Shown here: in pieces, positions 1-10,518 of the stretch | How the letters are laid out: the number at the start of each line of letters is the position of its first letter | Position numbering within the stretch: the first letter of the stretch is position 1 | Translations under genes and position numbers: made by a program | NCBI GenBank assembly: GCA_964630925.1 | Contig: CAZVZK010000110.1 | Location: forward strand, 1-32,570 | Source: RGDT01 sp964630925 | Lineage (GTDB): Bacteria > Planctomycetota > Planctomycetia > Gemmatales > Gemmataceae | Reading direction: 5' to 3' | DNA: 32,570 nt | The notes under the pieces: generated by a model | Told to the model about the DNA's origin: nothing | The model's input: only the letters and a program-made list of their open reading frames with translations | The model's database searches: none

Positions 1-3152
<3,152 letters not shown>

Positions 3153-3173
3153 TGTCGATCCTCTGATGGGGCG

Positions 3174-3215
3174 GAAGAGGGCCGATGAGGCGCATGTGCC
3201 TCATCGGCCCTCTTC
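3174..3215 (+). terminator. Strong hairpin after rpoC
   Basis: A perfect 18-bp inverted repeat (3174-3191 and 3198-3215) with a 6-nt loop starts 21 nt after the rpoC stop. The stem mixes GC and AT pairs and reads through GGGCCGATGAGG on the left arm. There is no T-tract after it (the next bases are TCGTCCC). It is therefore either a terminator that does not rely on a U-run or a 3'-end stabilising structure. Its position and perfection make a transcription-end role likely. Confidence 0.75.
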
Positions 3216-3231
3216 TCGTCCCACCTTCGCC

Positions 3232-3260
3232 TTGACCCCGGGTGCCGCCGGCCGTATCAC
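3232..3260 (+). promoter_or_regulatory. Sigma70-like promoter for the lipoprotein gene
   Basis: TTGACC (3232-3237) and TATCAC (3255-3260) are separated by exactly 17 nt and lie 32 nt before the ATG at 3293. They sit just downstream of the rpoC hairpin. This is the best-spaced -35/-10 pair in the window. It is a motif match only. Confidence 0.45.
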
Positions 3261-3292
3261 CCTGCCGGCGTTCTGGCACGGGAGGGCGGCGG

Positions 3293-4201
3293 ATGCTGCG
3301 ACGAATGTGGCTGAGTGGCGGGTTGGGGCTGGCCCTGTGCCTGCAGGCCGGCTGCCTGTACCACGCGACGGCGCCCGCCGACGAGGTCCCCCAGCCCCCC
3401 CAGCCCGTGAAGGTCGTGGAGATCCCCGCCGCGCGTTCCGCCGCGTCCCTGGAGCCGCCCCCCAGCCCCGACAAGCCCGACCGCGTCGAGATCGGCCCCG
3501 CCGGCCCCGCCGGCCCCGGGCCGCTCGGCTCGCTCCTCCCGCTGCCCGCCGTGGCCGAGAAGAAGTTGCCGCCCGATCACCCGCTCGTCGCCGCGTTGCG
3601 TGGCGTGCTGGACAGGCGCCCCGAAGACGCCCGCAAGGCGCTGGAGCGCCTGCCCGCGCCGGACCGCGAGCGCCTGCTGGCCTTCCTCGAATTGACGGCC
3701 AACGTCGGCGAGGGCGAGATCGGCAAGCTCTCCCCGAAGAAGGCCGAGGCGCTGCTGGCCCACGTCTCCGACGTGGGGCGGGGCCTGAAGGAGCGCGCCC
3801 CGCTGCAGCTGCGGTCGGTCCGATACTGCCGCGGCATCAAGGGCTTCGGGCAGTACGAGCCGGCGGGCGACGCGCCGTCGTTTCGGGCCGCCGAGCGCGT
3901 GCAGGTCTACGCCGAGGTGCGGCACTTCCGCAGCACGGAGCAGGGTGGGTCGCACGAGACGCGCCTGTCGGCGACGTTGGAGGTGCGCGGGTCGGGCGGC
4001 GAGGCGGTGGCGACGGTGCCGCTGGGCGCCTGCTCCGACCACAGCCTGTCGCCGCGCAACGACTACTTCCTCAACTGCCAGTTCCACGTCCCGCCGGGCC
4101 TGGCCCCCGGCGAGTACGTGCTGTGGCTGACGGTGCGGGACCTGGGCGCCGGCAAGCCGCGCGAGGCGAAGTCGTCCCTCGCCTTCCGCGTCGCCGGCTG
4201 A
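3293..4201 (+). CDS. Predicted lipoprotein of unknown function
   Basis: A 302-aa protein that I do not recognise. The N-terminus is a clear lipoprotein signal: MLRR, a hydrophobic core, then the lipobox LQAG before Cys21. I chose the ATG at 3293 because GGAGG lies 8 nt upstream and only this start puts the lipobox at the right distance; an upstream in-frame GTG at 3242 would bury it. After Cys21 comes a Pro/Ala-rich linker (to about residue 90), then a helical charged segment (90-175). The C-terminal half (about 180-300) is rich in beta-type sequence, including GKPREAKSSLAF, and may be a beta-sandwich. Its stop lies only 4 nt from the stop of the convergent cca gene. It is probably anchored to a membrane on the outer face; function unknown. 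Confidence 0.85.
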   Translation: MLRRMWLSGGLGLALCLQAGCLYHATAPADEVPQPPQPVKVVEIPAARSAASLEPPPSPDKPDRVEIGPAGPAGPGPLGSLLPLPAVAEKKLPPDHPLVAALRGVLDRRPEDARKALERLPAPDRERLLAFLELTANVGEGEIGKLSPKKAEALLAHVSDVGRGLKERAPLQLRSVRYCRGIKGFGQYEPAGDAPSFRAAERVQVYAEVRHFRSTEQGGSHETRLSATLEVRGSGGEAVATVPLGACSDHSLSPRNDYFLNCQFHVPPGLAPGEYVLWLTVRDLGAGKPREAKSSLAFRVAG

Positions 4202-4205
4202 CGGC

Positions 4206-5414
4206 CTACGGCACGCCCTCCGCGAGCCGCCGGCGCGCCAGCGCCTCGGCCTGCTCGCGCGTCGAGATGTCGCCGTCGAGCTGCGCCTCCCGCACCCTGT
4301 CGAGCAGCACCTTGAAGATCGGGCCGGGCTTCAGACCCATCCCCATCAGGTCGTGCCCCGTCAACAGGGGCGGCGGGTCAAGCGCCCCCTCTTCCGCCCA
4401 CGTGGCGCGTTGGGCCTCGACGGCGTCCACGTCGTGCCCCGCGGCGCGGTGCAGGGCGAACAGCTCGGCGGCCCCCGGATGGACCAGCAGCGGCTTGAGG
4501 CGCGACGGCCGCATCCCCGCCGCCTCCAGCAGGACACGCCGGTTCGCCACGAGCCACGCGATGCGGCCCGCCTCGTCGTTGGACAGACGCAGCCGCTCGG
4601 CGATCCCCTCGACGTGCCCGGCCTCGGACAGCAGGGCCGCCATCGCCAGGGGGAACTCCGCGTCGTCGTGCAGCTCGTCCAGCGTCGCCAGGGTGCGCTC
4701 CCACGCGTCGCCGGAGGGCAATTCGGGCAGGACGGCGTCGGCGAGGTGGAGGTCCTTGAACAGGCGCATGGCCCGCGCCCGGTTGCGGTTCGTGAGCGTC
4801 TTGCGCATCTCCTCGGCGATGCGTTCGGGGCTGACGCCCTCCGCGACCTTCGGCGCCATCACCTTGACGGCGTCCCAGGTGCCGGGGTCGAAGGTCAGGA
4901 CGAAGCGGGCGGCGATGCGGACGGCGCGGAGCAGGCGCAGCCGGTCCTCGCGGAAGCGGGCGTACGGGTCGCCGATGGCCCGCAGGATGCCGTTCTTCAG
5001 ATCCTCCCGTCCGCCGACGTAGTCGAACACCTCGCCGGTGGTCGGGTCGAGGAACAGGCCGTTGATGGTGAAGTCGCGGCGTTTCGCGTCCTCCTCGGCG
5101 TTGCAGAACGTGACCGAGTCGGGGCGTCGGGCGTCGGTGTAATCGCCGTCGTTGCGGAACGTCGCCACCTGGATGCGGTGGGGCCGCGGGCCGAGCACGT
5201 CGATGACGCCGAAGGACGCACCGACTGCGATGGTGCGGCGGAAGAGGGCCTGCACCTGATCGGGGAGGGCGGAGGTGGCGATGTCGTGGTCCTTGGGCGT
5301 GAGCTTGAGCAGCTCGTCGCGGACGCAGCCGCCGGCGAACAGGGCCTGGTGGCCGGCCGCCTTGAGGGTGCGGACCACCTCGACGGCGAACTCGCGCTCG
5401 GTGATCGGGGGCAT
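4206..5414 (-). CDS. cca: CCA tRNA nucleotidyltransferase / poly(A) polymerase family protein
   Basis: A 402-aa class II nucleotidyltransferase that adds or repairs the 3' CCA of tRNAs, or a close poly(A) polymerase relative. The N-terminal motif GGCVRD and the KDHDIATSA segment supply the catalytic carboxylates. RRDFTINGLF and the GGREDLKNGILRAIGDP motif follow, then RFREDRLRLLRAVRIAARF, all in family order. The C-terminal half (about 230-400) is helical, as expected for tRNA binding. I start it at the ATG ending at 5414 because AGGAG sits about 5 nt upstream; the longer open frame to 5768 runs antisense-like through rsmD and is not coding. It lies 62 nt downstream of rsmD on the same strand, so der-rsmD-cca may be one transcript. 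CCA-adding and A-adding relatives cannot be separated by reading. Confidence 0.93.
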   Translation of the reverse strand: MPPITEREFAVEVVRTLKAAGHQALFAGGCVRDELLKLTPKDHDIATSALPDQVQALFRRTIAVGASFGVIDVLGPRPHRIQVATFRNDGDYTDARRPDSVTFCNAEEDAKRRDFTINGLFLDPTTGEVFDYVGGREDLKNGILRAIGDPYARFREDRLRLLRAVRIAARFVLTFDPGTWDAVKVMAPKVAEGVSPERIAEEMRKTLTNRNRARAMRLFKDLHLADAVLPELPSGDAWERTLATLDELHDDAEFPLAMAALLSEAGHVEGIAERLRLSNDEAGRIAWLVANRRVLLEAAGMRPSRLKPLLVHPGAAELFALHRAAGHDVDAVEAQRATWAEEGALDPPPLLTGHDLMGMGLKPGPIFKVLLDRVREAQLDGDISTREQAEALARRRLAEGVP

Positions 5415-5476
5415 GGCGTCTCCTGGCGAGCGGGGGTTGCGACGGCGCCCCGGGTGGAGCGTCAGCGCGTCTCTCC

Positions 5477-6085
5477 TTATGGCGGATCGGCGGGCCGCGC
5501 CGGCGGCTCCCCCGCCGCCAGCGGCTTGACCCAGAAGTAAAGCAGGTTGCGGCTGTACTCGCGCACGTCCCACTCGCCGAGCAGGGCCACCTCGGCCAGC
5601 ACCGGGGCGGGCTCCGCCTGGAGCGTCAGCACGCTGCCGGGCGCGATCTTCTCCTGCATGTTGCGGATGAGGGCGAGCACCTCCTCGGGCTTCTCCTCCA
5701 GGTCGGGGAACGGCGGGCTGAGGAAGACGTTGACCGGCTCCGCCGGCGCGTGCCAGCGCTCCGCCCACCGGTATACGTCCGCCCGCAGGATGCGTGACAC
5801 GTCGAGCAGCTTGAACGCCTTGAGGTGCTTGTCGATGTCATCCACCAGGCGGAAGTCGCGCTCGACGAAGACGGCGGACGACGCCCCGCGGCTGAGGGCC
5901 TCCAGGCCGTTGACGCCGGTGCCGGCGAACACGTCATAGAACGGGCGATCGGGGACGGCGTCGCCCAGGATGCTGAACAGCGCCTGCCGCACCATCTGCG
6001 GCGTCGGGCGCAGGCTGGGGCTCACCTCGCAGACGAGCTTGCGCCCGCGCAGGGAGCCGGAGATGATGCGGACCTCGGCTTTCAT
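5477..6085 (-). CDS. rsmD: RsmD-family 16S rRNA (guanine-N2) methyltransferase
   Basis: A 202-aa SAM-dependent methyltransferase. The RsmD family methylates G966 of 16S rRNA in assembled small-subunit particles. The N-terminus has the family RIISGSLRGRKL strand, then RPTPQMVRQALFSIL (about 29-43) and the SAM-binding loop DVFAGTGVNGLEALSRGA (about 53-70). The catalytic motif IV, normally DPPF/DPPY, reads SPPF here (in VFLSPPFPD), so the first Asp is a Ser. The start at 6085 overlaps the der stop as ATGA, which suggests translational coupling; an ATG four codons upstream is in frame but would lengthen the overlap. The C-terminal 15 residues are Pro/Ala-rich and probably unstructured. Confidence 0.9.
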   Translation of the reverse strand: MKAEVRIISGSLRGRKLVCEVSPSLRPTPQMVRQALFSILGDAVPDRPFYDVFAGTGVNGLEALSRGASSAVFVERDFRLVDDIDKHLKAFKLLDVSRILRADVYRWAERWHAPAEPVNVFLSPPFPDLEEKPEEVLALIRNMQEKIAPGSVLTLQAEPAPVLAEVALLGEWDVREYSRNLLYFWVKPLAAGEPPARPADPP

Positions 6086-7506
6086 ACGTCGTCCCATGCC
6101 TCCGGCGTGACGGCCTTGCGCGGCTTGCCCCCCGGCTTGCGCCCCGGCCTGGGCGCGGCCTCCCCGCCGCCGGCCTCGGCCTCCTGGCTGATGGCCCGGT
6201 CGCGTTTCCGCAGGTCGATGCGCAGGGCGACCTCGGAGAAGGGCAGTTGGGCGCGGAACACGTTCTCCAGGTACTTGATGTACGGGTTGTCGAACAGCTC
6301 GGGGCCGTTGGTGAACAGCACGATGGTCGGCGGGTTGGTGGAGGCCTGCGTCGCGTAGTAGATGCGTGCCCGCCGGTTCTGGCGCATCGGCGGGGGGTTG
6401 GCCTCCACCGCCGCCCGCAGGACGCGGTTGAGGTCGCCGGTGCCGACGCGCATGCACGACTGCTTGTGCAGTTTCTGGGCGAGGTTGAGGAGCTGCTGCA
6501 CGTTCTTGCCCGTCTTCGCCGTGATGAACGAGATGGGGATGTGCTTCAGGCTCGGGAACGTGTCGCGCATGTACTCCACGAACTCGCTGGTCGGCCTCGG
6601 CTTCACGAGGTCCCACTTGTTGGCCACGAAGATGGCCGTCGTGTTCTGGCTGCCGATGTACTCGCAGAGCTGCTTGTCCACCTTGCTGATCGGCTCGCTG
6701 GCGTCGAAGAACAGAAGGACCACGTCGGCCCGGCGGATGGAGCGTTCGGCCCGCGCCAGGCTGTAGAACTCGAGGTCGTCCTGCAGGCTCTTCTTTTTGC
6801 GCACGCCGGCGGTGTCGATGGCGAGGAACACCTTGCCCTCGCGCTCGAAGCGCACGTCCACGCTGTCGCGCGTGGTGCCGGCCACCTCGCTGACGATGGT
6901 GCGCTCCTCCTCGGCCAGGGCGTTGATGAACGTGCTCTTGCCGGTGTTGCGCCTGCCGACGATGGCGATCTTCAGCACCGGCTCCTTCGGGGCCTCATCG
7001 ACGCCGGGGTCGGGCGTGTGTTCGAGGATCCATTCGAACAGCTCGTCCTTGCCGCGGTTGTGCATGGTGCTCGTGCAGACGACGGGCTCGCCGCCCAGGC
7101 GGTAGAACTCCGGGGCGTTCACGTCGAGGGTGGGGGTGTCCATCTTGTTGACGACGCGCAGCAGCGGCTTGCCGAGCTTGCGCAGCCGGTTCGCCACGTC
7201 CACGTCAAGCGGCATGATGCCGTCGCGCCCGTCCACGAGGTGGAGGATGGCATCGGCCTTGTCGATGGCGAGCTGGATCTGCCGCTCGACGTGCTCGCTG
7301 AGGTCCTGCGAATCGACGATGCCGATGCCGCCGGTATCGACGATCTCGACGTGGCGGCCGCCGACGTCGATGATGGACGCGAGGCGGTCGCGGGTGACGC
7401 CCGCCGTGGGGTCCACGATGGCGATGCGCCGGCCCGAGAGCCAGTTGAACAGCGAAGACTTACCGACGTTGGGCCGTCCGACGATGGCGACCACGGGAAC
7501 GGGCAT
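6082..7506 (-). CDS. der: Ribosome biogenesis GTPase Der (EngA)
   Basis: A 474-aa double-GTPase required for 50S subunit maturation. The first G domain shows GRPNVGKSS at about 8-16, DTGG and NKMD. The second shows GRRNTGKST near 184-192, DTAG and NKWD. The C-terminal KH-like domain (about 355-455) follows, with a basic Gly/Lys/Pro tail ending WDDV. Length and order are normal for Der. The ATG ending at 7506 is chosen because GGAGG lies 8 nt upstream and the G1 motif then sits at its usual place. Its stop overlaps the rsmD start. A TACAATGCC element 34 nt upstream of the ATG is a probable -10 region. Confidence 0.97.
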   Translation of the reverse strand: MPVPVVAIVGRPNVGKSSLFNWLSGRRIAIVDPTAGVTRDRLASIIDVGGRHVEIVDTGGIGIVDSQDLSEHVERQIQLAIDKADAILHLVDGRDGIMPLDVDVANRLRKLGKPLLRVVNKMDTPTLDVNAPEFYRLGGEPVVCTSTMHNRGKDELFEWILEHTPDPGVDEAPKEPVLKIAIVGRRNTGKSTFINALAEEERTIVSEVAGTTRDSVDVRFEREGKVFLAIDTAGVRKKKSLQDDLEFYSLARAERSIRRADVVLLFFDASEPISKVDKQLCEYIGSQNTTAIFVANKWDLVKPRPTSEFVEYMRDTFPSLKHIPISFITAKTGKNVQQLLNLAQKLHKQSCMRVGTGDLNRVLRAAVEANPPPMRQNRRARIYYATQASTNPPTIVLFTNGPELFDNPYIKYLENVFRAQLPFSEVALRIDLRKRDRAISQEAEAGGGEAAPRPGRKPGGKPRKAVTPEAWDDV

Positions 7507-7539
7507 TGGCCATACCTCCACGCGCGAGGGGGATGTGGC

Positions 7540-7545
7540 ATTGTA
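7540..7545 (-). promoter_or_regulatory. Putative -10 element of the der operon
   Basis: On the minus strand the bases read TACAAT followed by GCC, 34 nt before the der ATG. The same TANAATGCC pattern precedes vanZ, lgt and ilvC. No convincing -35 is visible at 16-18 nt. Confidence 0.4.
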
Positions 7546-7571
7546 GCAGGTCCGGCCAGGCATGGCGGTGA

Positions 7572-7638
7572 TTCTCGTAGTGCACGCTCCAGGCATGCAC
7601 GCAGAAGAAGGCAGGCCTGGAGGCCCGCCCTACGAGAA
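7572..7638. repeat. Inverted repeat with 9-bp arms between der and the next gene
   Basis: TTCTCGTAG (7572-7580) and its exact complement CTACGAGAA (7630-7638) enclose 49 bp. The interior holds two related pieces in opposite arrangement (GCTCCAGGC and GGCCTGGAGGCC) and a purine run. It resembles a small dispersed palindromic element more than a regulatory site, but only one copy is in this window. Confidence 0.5.
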
Positions 7639-7762
7639 GAAAAGTGAGAAGCCGCCGAAACCCGCCGCCGCGCGGGCGGTTCCATGAAGCTGTTCTGGCC
7701 GCCAACCGCTCCCCTCAACGGCGGCCGCAGGCACCCCACACCCCGAGACGGAGGTCCACGTC

Positions 7763-8302
7763 ATGGCCTGGATGCGTCTGTTGGCGCTGTCGTCGCTCGT
7801 CGCCCTGCTGGCCTTCGCGGACGCGGACGCCGCCGGCCCGCCGGGGAAGAAGGGCAAGGGCGGCAAGGAGATGACCTTCAAGGGCGTCGTCACCGACGTC
7901 AACCAGGGCAAGGACAAGAAGGACGAGGCCGGCTCGATCACCGTGCGCGGTCACGACGAGCGCGGCGGCAAGGGGAATGGCAAGGGCAAGGGCCAGGCCG
8001 GGAAGGCCGGCCAGCGCGAGACGGAGACGTTCCGCGTGGGCGACAAGACGCTCGTCATCCGCGCCGACATGGGCGGCCCCGGCGGCAAGGGCAAGGGGCC
8101 GGCCGGCAAGGCCGCGGCGGGCGGCAAGGGGCGGGCGGGCGGCAAGGGCGCGTTCGGCGGGGCCATGCTGACCATCCGCCAGCTCCGCGAGGGGGACATC
8201 GTCGAGGTGCATCACACCGGCCACTTCGCCACGGAGGTCCGCGTCCTGGGCCACCTGGGGGGCCCCGGCGACGGCAAGGGCCGGCCCAAGGTCAAGAAGT
8301 AG
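7763..8302 (+). CDS. Lys/Gly-rich secreted protein of unknown function
   Basis: A 179-aa exported protein. Residues 1-23 form a signal peptide (MAWMR, a Leu/Ala core, then ADADA before AGPP). The mature chain alternates low-complexity GKKGKGGK/GKGKGQAGKAG stretches (about 25-35, 70-85, 110-135) with three beta-like segments: MTFKGVVTDV, ETFRVGDKTLVIRADM and LTIRQLREGDIVEVHH. The three strand segments look like one small beta-barrel or OB-like unit broken up by basic Gly-rich inserts. GGAGG lies 8 nt before the ATG. The protein is strongly basic, so contact with a polyanion is possible; this is a guess. Codon use matches its neighbours. Confidence 0.85.
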   Translation: MAWMRLLALSSLVALLAFADADAAGPPGKKGKGGKEMTFKGVVTDVNQGKDKKDEAGSITVRGHDERGGKGNGKGKGQAGKAGQRETETFRVGDKTLVIRADMGGPGGKGKGPAGKAAAGGKGRAGGKGAFGGAMLTIRQLREGDIVEVHHTGHFATEVRVLGHLGGPGDGKGRPKVKK

Positions 8303-8311
8303 CGACGCCGC

Positions 8312-8317
8312 TACAAT
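8312..8317 (+). promoter_or_regulatory. Putative -10 element before the vanZ-like gene
   Basis: TACAAT followed by GCCCCC lies 18 nt before the ATG at 8336 and just after the stop of the preceding gene. It matches the TANAATGCC pattern seen before der, lgt and ilvC. The implied leader would be very short. Confidence 0.35.
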
Positions 8318-8335
8318 GCCCCCGGAGGGCGGGGC

Positions 8336-8749
8336 ATGTCCGAGACCGTTCGCGGCCGGCTGGTGTGGGCGGCGTGGCTGGCGCTGCTGGGGGTGTGGAC
8401 CTACGCCCTGCTCTCGCCCAGGGCCGGCAGCGCCGCCGGCCAGCTCCTCCCCACCGGGATGCGTTTCTACGCCGCCAAGTGCCTGCACCTGGCGGCGTAC
8501 GCCTTCCTCACCTTCCTGGCCGCGTGGCTGCCGCCGGGGGGGCGGTGGGCGGCGTGGCTGGGCCTACTGCTTCACGCCGGCCTCACCGAGTGGCTTCAGT
8601 CGCTCATCGGCCGCGACGGGTCGGTCCGTGACGTGCTGGTCAATTGCGCGGGCATCGCCCTGGGGCTGTGTGCCGCCTTCTGGCTTCGGCTCCCAGCGCG
8701 CGACGGGGGCGTCGGCGGGCCTGGCGTTGAGCCACAGCCACATCAGTAG
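8336..8749 (+). CDS. VanZ-like family membrane protein
   Basis: A 137-aa protein with about four hydrophobic segments (near 8-26, 49-65, 72-84 and 103-117). The family signature is present: a Lys48-xx-His51 pair in KCLHLAAYAFLTF, then TEWLQ (84-88), then R-DVLVN-AGIALG (98-110). VanZ relatives are small integral membrane proteins; the founder raises teicoplanin resistance, but the biochemical role of most members is unknown. An SD sequence GGAGGG precedes the ATG. The last 186 bp of the gene, including TEWLQ and DVLVN, are also the 3' end of lgt on the other strand. Only the final ~17 residues lie beyond the conserved domain. Confidence 0.85.
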   Translation: MSETVRGRLVWAAWLALLGVWTYALLSPRAGSAAGQLLPTGMRFYAAKCLHLAAYAFLTFLAAWLPPGGRWAAWLGLLLHAGLTEWLQSLIGRDGSVRDVLVNCAGIALGLCAAFWLRLPARDGGVGGPGVEPQPHQ

Positions 8750-10030
8750 CCCGCCGGCGACGAGGAAGACGCTGCCGTAGGACTCCAGCCCCTTGGGGCG
8801 GGGGTCGTCGCGCAGCAATTCGTTGAGGTAGCGGTGGACGCCGTAGGCGGCCATCAGGACGGCGGTCACCTGCCCGGGGTTGTGGCGGAGCGGCGTGTAG
8901 GCGAGCAATACGAGCATGAGGAGGAACATGCTCATGACCTCGTAGAGCTGCGTCGGGTACAGGCCGAGGGTGAACGGCCTGAATGATGTGGACACGACGG
9001 GGGCGCCGGGCGTCGGCTCATAGTCGATCTCAAGCAGTGTGCGGCCACGCGGCCAGCTCTGGAGGCCGATGGCGGTGTCGAGCTGGCCGGCGCTGGTGAT
9101 GGGCGAGCCGTTGACGGCGACGATGACCGCCCCCTCGCGGAGGCCGGCGGCGTAGGCCGGGGACGCGGGATCGACCTTGCCGACCACGGCCCCCTTGCCG
9201 GCCTGCTGAATGCCGTGCGTGAAGCCGGCGACGGTCTGACAGCCGGCGATGACGGTCGTCTCGCGTGGCGGGGCGCACATGGGGAAGCCGACCGGCGTGA
9301 CGGCGAGGCAGGCGGCGGCGGCCACCTGGCCGTAGCAGCAGCCGTTGAAGAAGCAGCCCATGCGGCCGAGGACGAGGCCGAGGGCCACGGACGGGGCGAC
9401 GGCGTCGAGGAAGCGGCGGACCGGGAGGCCCTCCTGCGCCGTCTGGGGGCCGGGGGTGTAGTAGACGCCCAGGTAGAGGAAGTAACACATGGCGACGACG
9501 GCGAGGGCCGTCAGACGCGGGGCCCATTCGGCGAGCCAGGGCGTCTCCTTCGACTCCGCGCCCCACAGGAGCAGGGCGGCCAGGCCGAAGATGACCGCCG
9601 GGAGGAAGGTCTCGAAGACGCGGCGGGAGATCTTGCCGGCCGCGTCCTTGGAGGCGTCGGGGCGGTAGTACAGCCAGTAGGCGAGGAAGAAGCTGGCGAC
9701 GCCGCCGGCGACGGCCCCGTACAGGACGATGCCGCCGTCCCAGATGGAGACGAATTTGTAGATCCAGGCCCGCATGCCGGGGGGGTCGAGGAGGGGAGGG
9801 TAGTAGGGGATGGAGAGCATGGACGTGAGGCGGGCGCCGGCGAGGCCGCCGAGGAAGATCCAGATGGCGAGGGCGTCGACGGCGTCGGGGTCGATGCCCT
9901 CCTTGGGGGCGCGGGCGCGGGCCAGCCAGGTGCAGAGGACGAAGGCGAGGAACAGCATGAGGCCGAACCCGTAGACCGGGATGCCGTCCGTGGTCCACGG
10001 CGTGGGAATCTTGACGATCACCTGCCACAT
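8564..10030 (-). CDS. lgt: Prolipoprotein diacylglyceryl transferase with inserted PDZ-like domain
   Basis: Lgt moves diacylglyceryl from phosphatidylglycerol to the lipobox Cys of prolipoproteins in the inner membrane. The 488-aa protein is far longer than the usual 260-300. Family features: GIPVYGFGLML (16-26), GGLAGARL (61-68), IWDGGIVLYGAVAGG (96-110, with Tyr where E. coli has the essential His103), GRMGCFFNGCCYG (222-234), YPTQLYE (358-364), and a final helix to about 435. Between the Arg motif and YPTQLYE lies a PDZ-like unit (about 278-345) with GKVDPASPAYAAGLREGAVI and VNGSPITSAGQL. Extra transmembrane sequence occupies about 130-195. Residues 436-488 are a hydrophilic tail read entirely antisense to vanZ. 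The ATG at 10030 opens MWQVIVKIP; the longer frame upstream is not credible. Confidence 0.92.
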   Translation of the reverse strand: MWQVIVKIPTPWTTDGIPVYGFGLMLFLAFVLCTWLARARAPKEGIDPDAVDALAIWIFLGGLAGARLTSMLSIPYYPPLLDPPGMRAWIYKFVSIWDGGIVLYGAVAGGVASFFLAYWLYYRPDASKDAAGKISRRVFETFLPAVIFGLAALLLWGAESKETPWLAEWAPRLTALAVVAMCYFLYLGVYYTPGPQTAQEGLPVRRFLDAVAPSVALGLVLGRMGCFFNGCCYGQVAAAACLAVTPVGFPMCAPPRETTVIAGCQTVAGFTHGIQQAGKGAVVGKVDPASPAYAAGLREGAVIVAVNGSPITSAGQLDTAIGLQSWPRGRTLLEIDYEPTPGAPVVSTSFRPFTLGLYPTQLYEVMSMFLLMLVLLAYTPLRHNPGQVTAVLMAAYGVHRYLNELLRDDPRPKGLESYGSVFLVAGGLLMWLWLNARPADAPVARWEPKPEGGTQPQGDARAIDQHVTDRPVAADERLKPLGEAGVKQ

Positions 10031-10068
10031 GACTGCGTGCCCTCGCCGCGCGGGTTGGCGATGGCGGC

Positions 10069-10074
10069 ATTTTA
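10069..10074 (-). promoter_or_regulatory. Putative -10 element of lgt
   Basis: The minus strand reads TAAAAT followed by GCCG, 38 nt before the lgt ATG. It is one of four TANAATGCC sites in the window. The sequence upstream is too GC-rich to show a -35. Confidence 0.4.
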
Positions 10075-10131
10075 CGGGTGGCGGACGGGGCACGCCACCC
10101 CAGGGGCGCGACAGGGGGGTGGCGGCGGAGA

Positions 10132-10167
10132 ATGGGCCGCATGGGGCCGATGGGGCGGATGACCGAT
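10132..10167. repeat. Degenerate 9-bp tandem repeat
   Basis: Four consecutive 9-mers begin with ATG: ATGGGCCGC, ATGGGGCCG, ATGGGGCGG and ATGACCGAT. They lie in the lgt upstream region and are not in a gene. Confidence 0.6.
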
Positions 10168-10463
10168 TCAGGGCTGGCAGGGCCTCGCCGCTGGGCGACA
10201 AGAGGGCAGCCTGCGGAGCGGCTCCGACGGCCGGGGAGCGGTGGATGCGGGGCGCGGGTGGGGCGTGGGCCGGGTGTTGGCTGTTGGCGAGGTGTGAGGA
10301 CGCCGAGCGGCCCCGGCCGGGCCGGCTTTGCGGCCGTGGCCGAGCGAGCGCAGCGAGCGTGGGGCCGCGCAAGGCGGGGGGAGGCGTGAACCCTGGGGGG
10401 CGTCATGTCTGGCGGTGGTGGGCGGGTCGGAGGGACGCGGGAGGCGAAGACGAGGGCTGGCGG

Positions 10464-10492
10464 TTGACGGCGGCCCCGGAGCCTGGTTTGCT
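10464..10492 (+). promoter_or_regulatory. Putative promoter of the 181-aa gene
   Basis: TTGACG (10464-10469) is followed after 17 nt by TTTGCT (10487-10492), with an overlapping GCTATC as an alternative -10. It lies 26 nt before the GTG start at 10519. The -35 is good and the -10 is weak. Confidence 0.35.
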
Positions 10493-10518
10493 ATCCTCAC
10501 GTCGGCGAGGGTGGGGGC

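Larger units (their letters stand above)
10031..10518. other. Intergenic region between divergent lgt and the 181-aa gene
   Basis: 488 bp with no credible gene. Open frames across it give Arg/Gly/Ala-rich low-complexity translations. It holds the putative lgt -10 (10069-10074), a degenerate 9-bp tandem repeat (10132-10167), a GAGCGCAGCGAGCG stretch near 10345-10358, and a TTGACG-type promoter for the rightward gene (10464-10492). The plus strand is markedly G-rich over C from about 10080 to 10450. Confidence 0.6.

Noticed and set aside
5415..5768. Upstream extension of cca
   Set aside because: It runs through the 3' part of rsmD in another frame, is low-complexity, and the SD favours the ATG at 5414.
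10343..10360. GAGCGCAGCGAGCG stretch as a specific binding site
   Set aside because: Such words are common by chance in GC-rich spacers and no paired copy occurs nearby.
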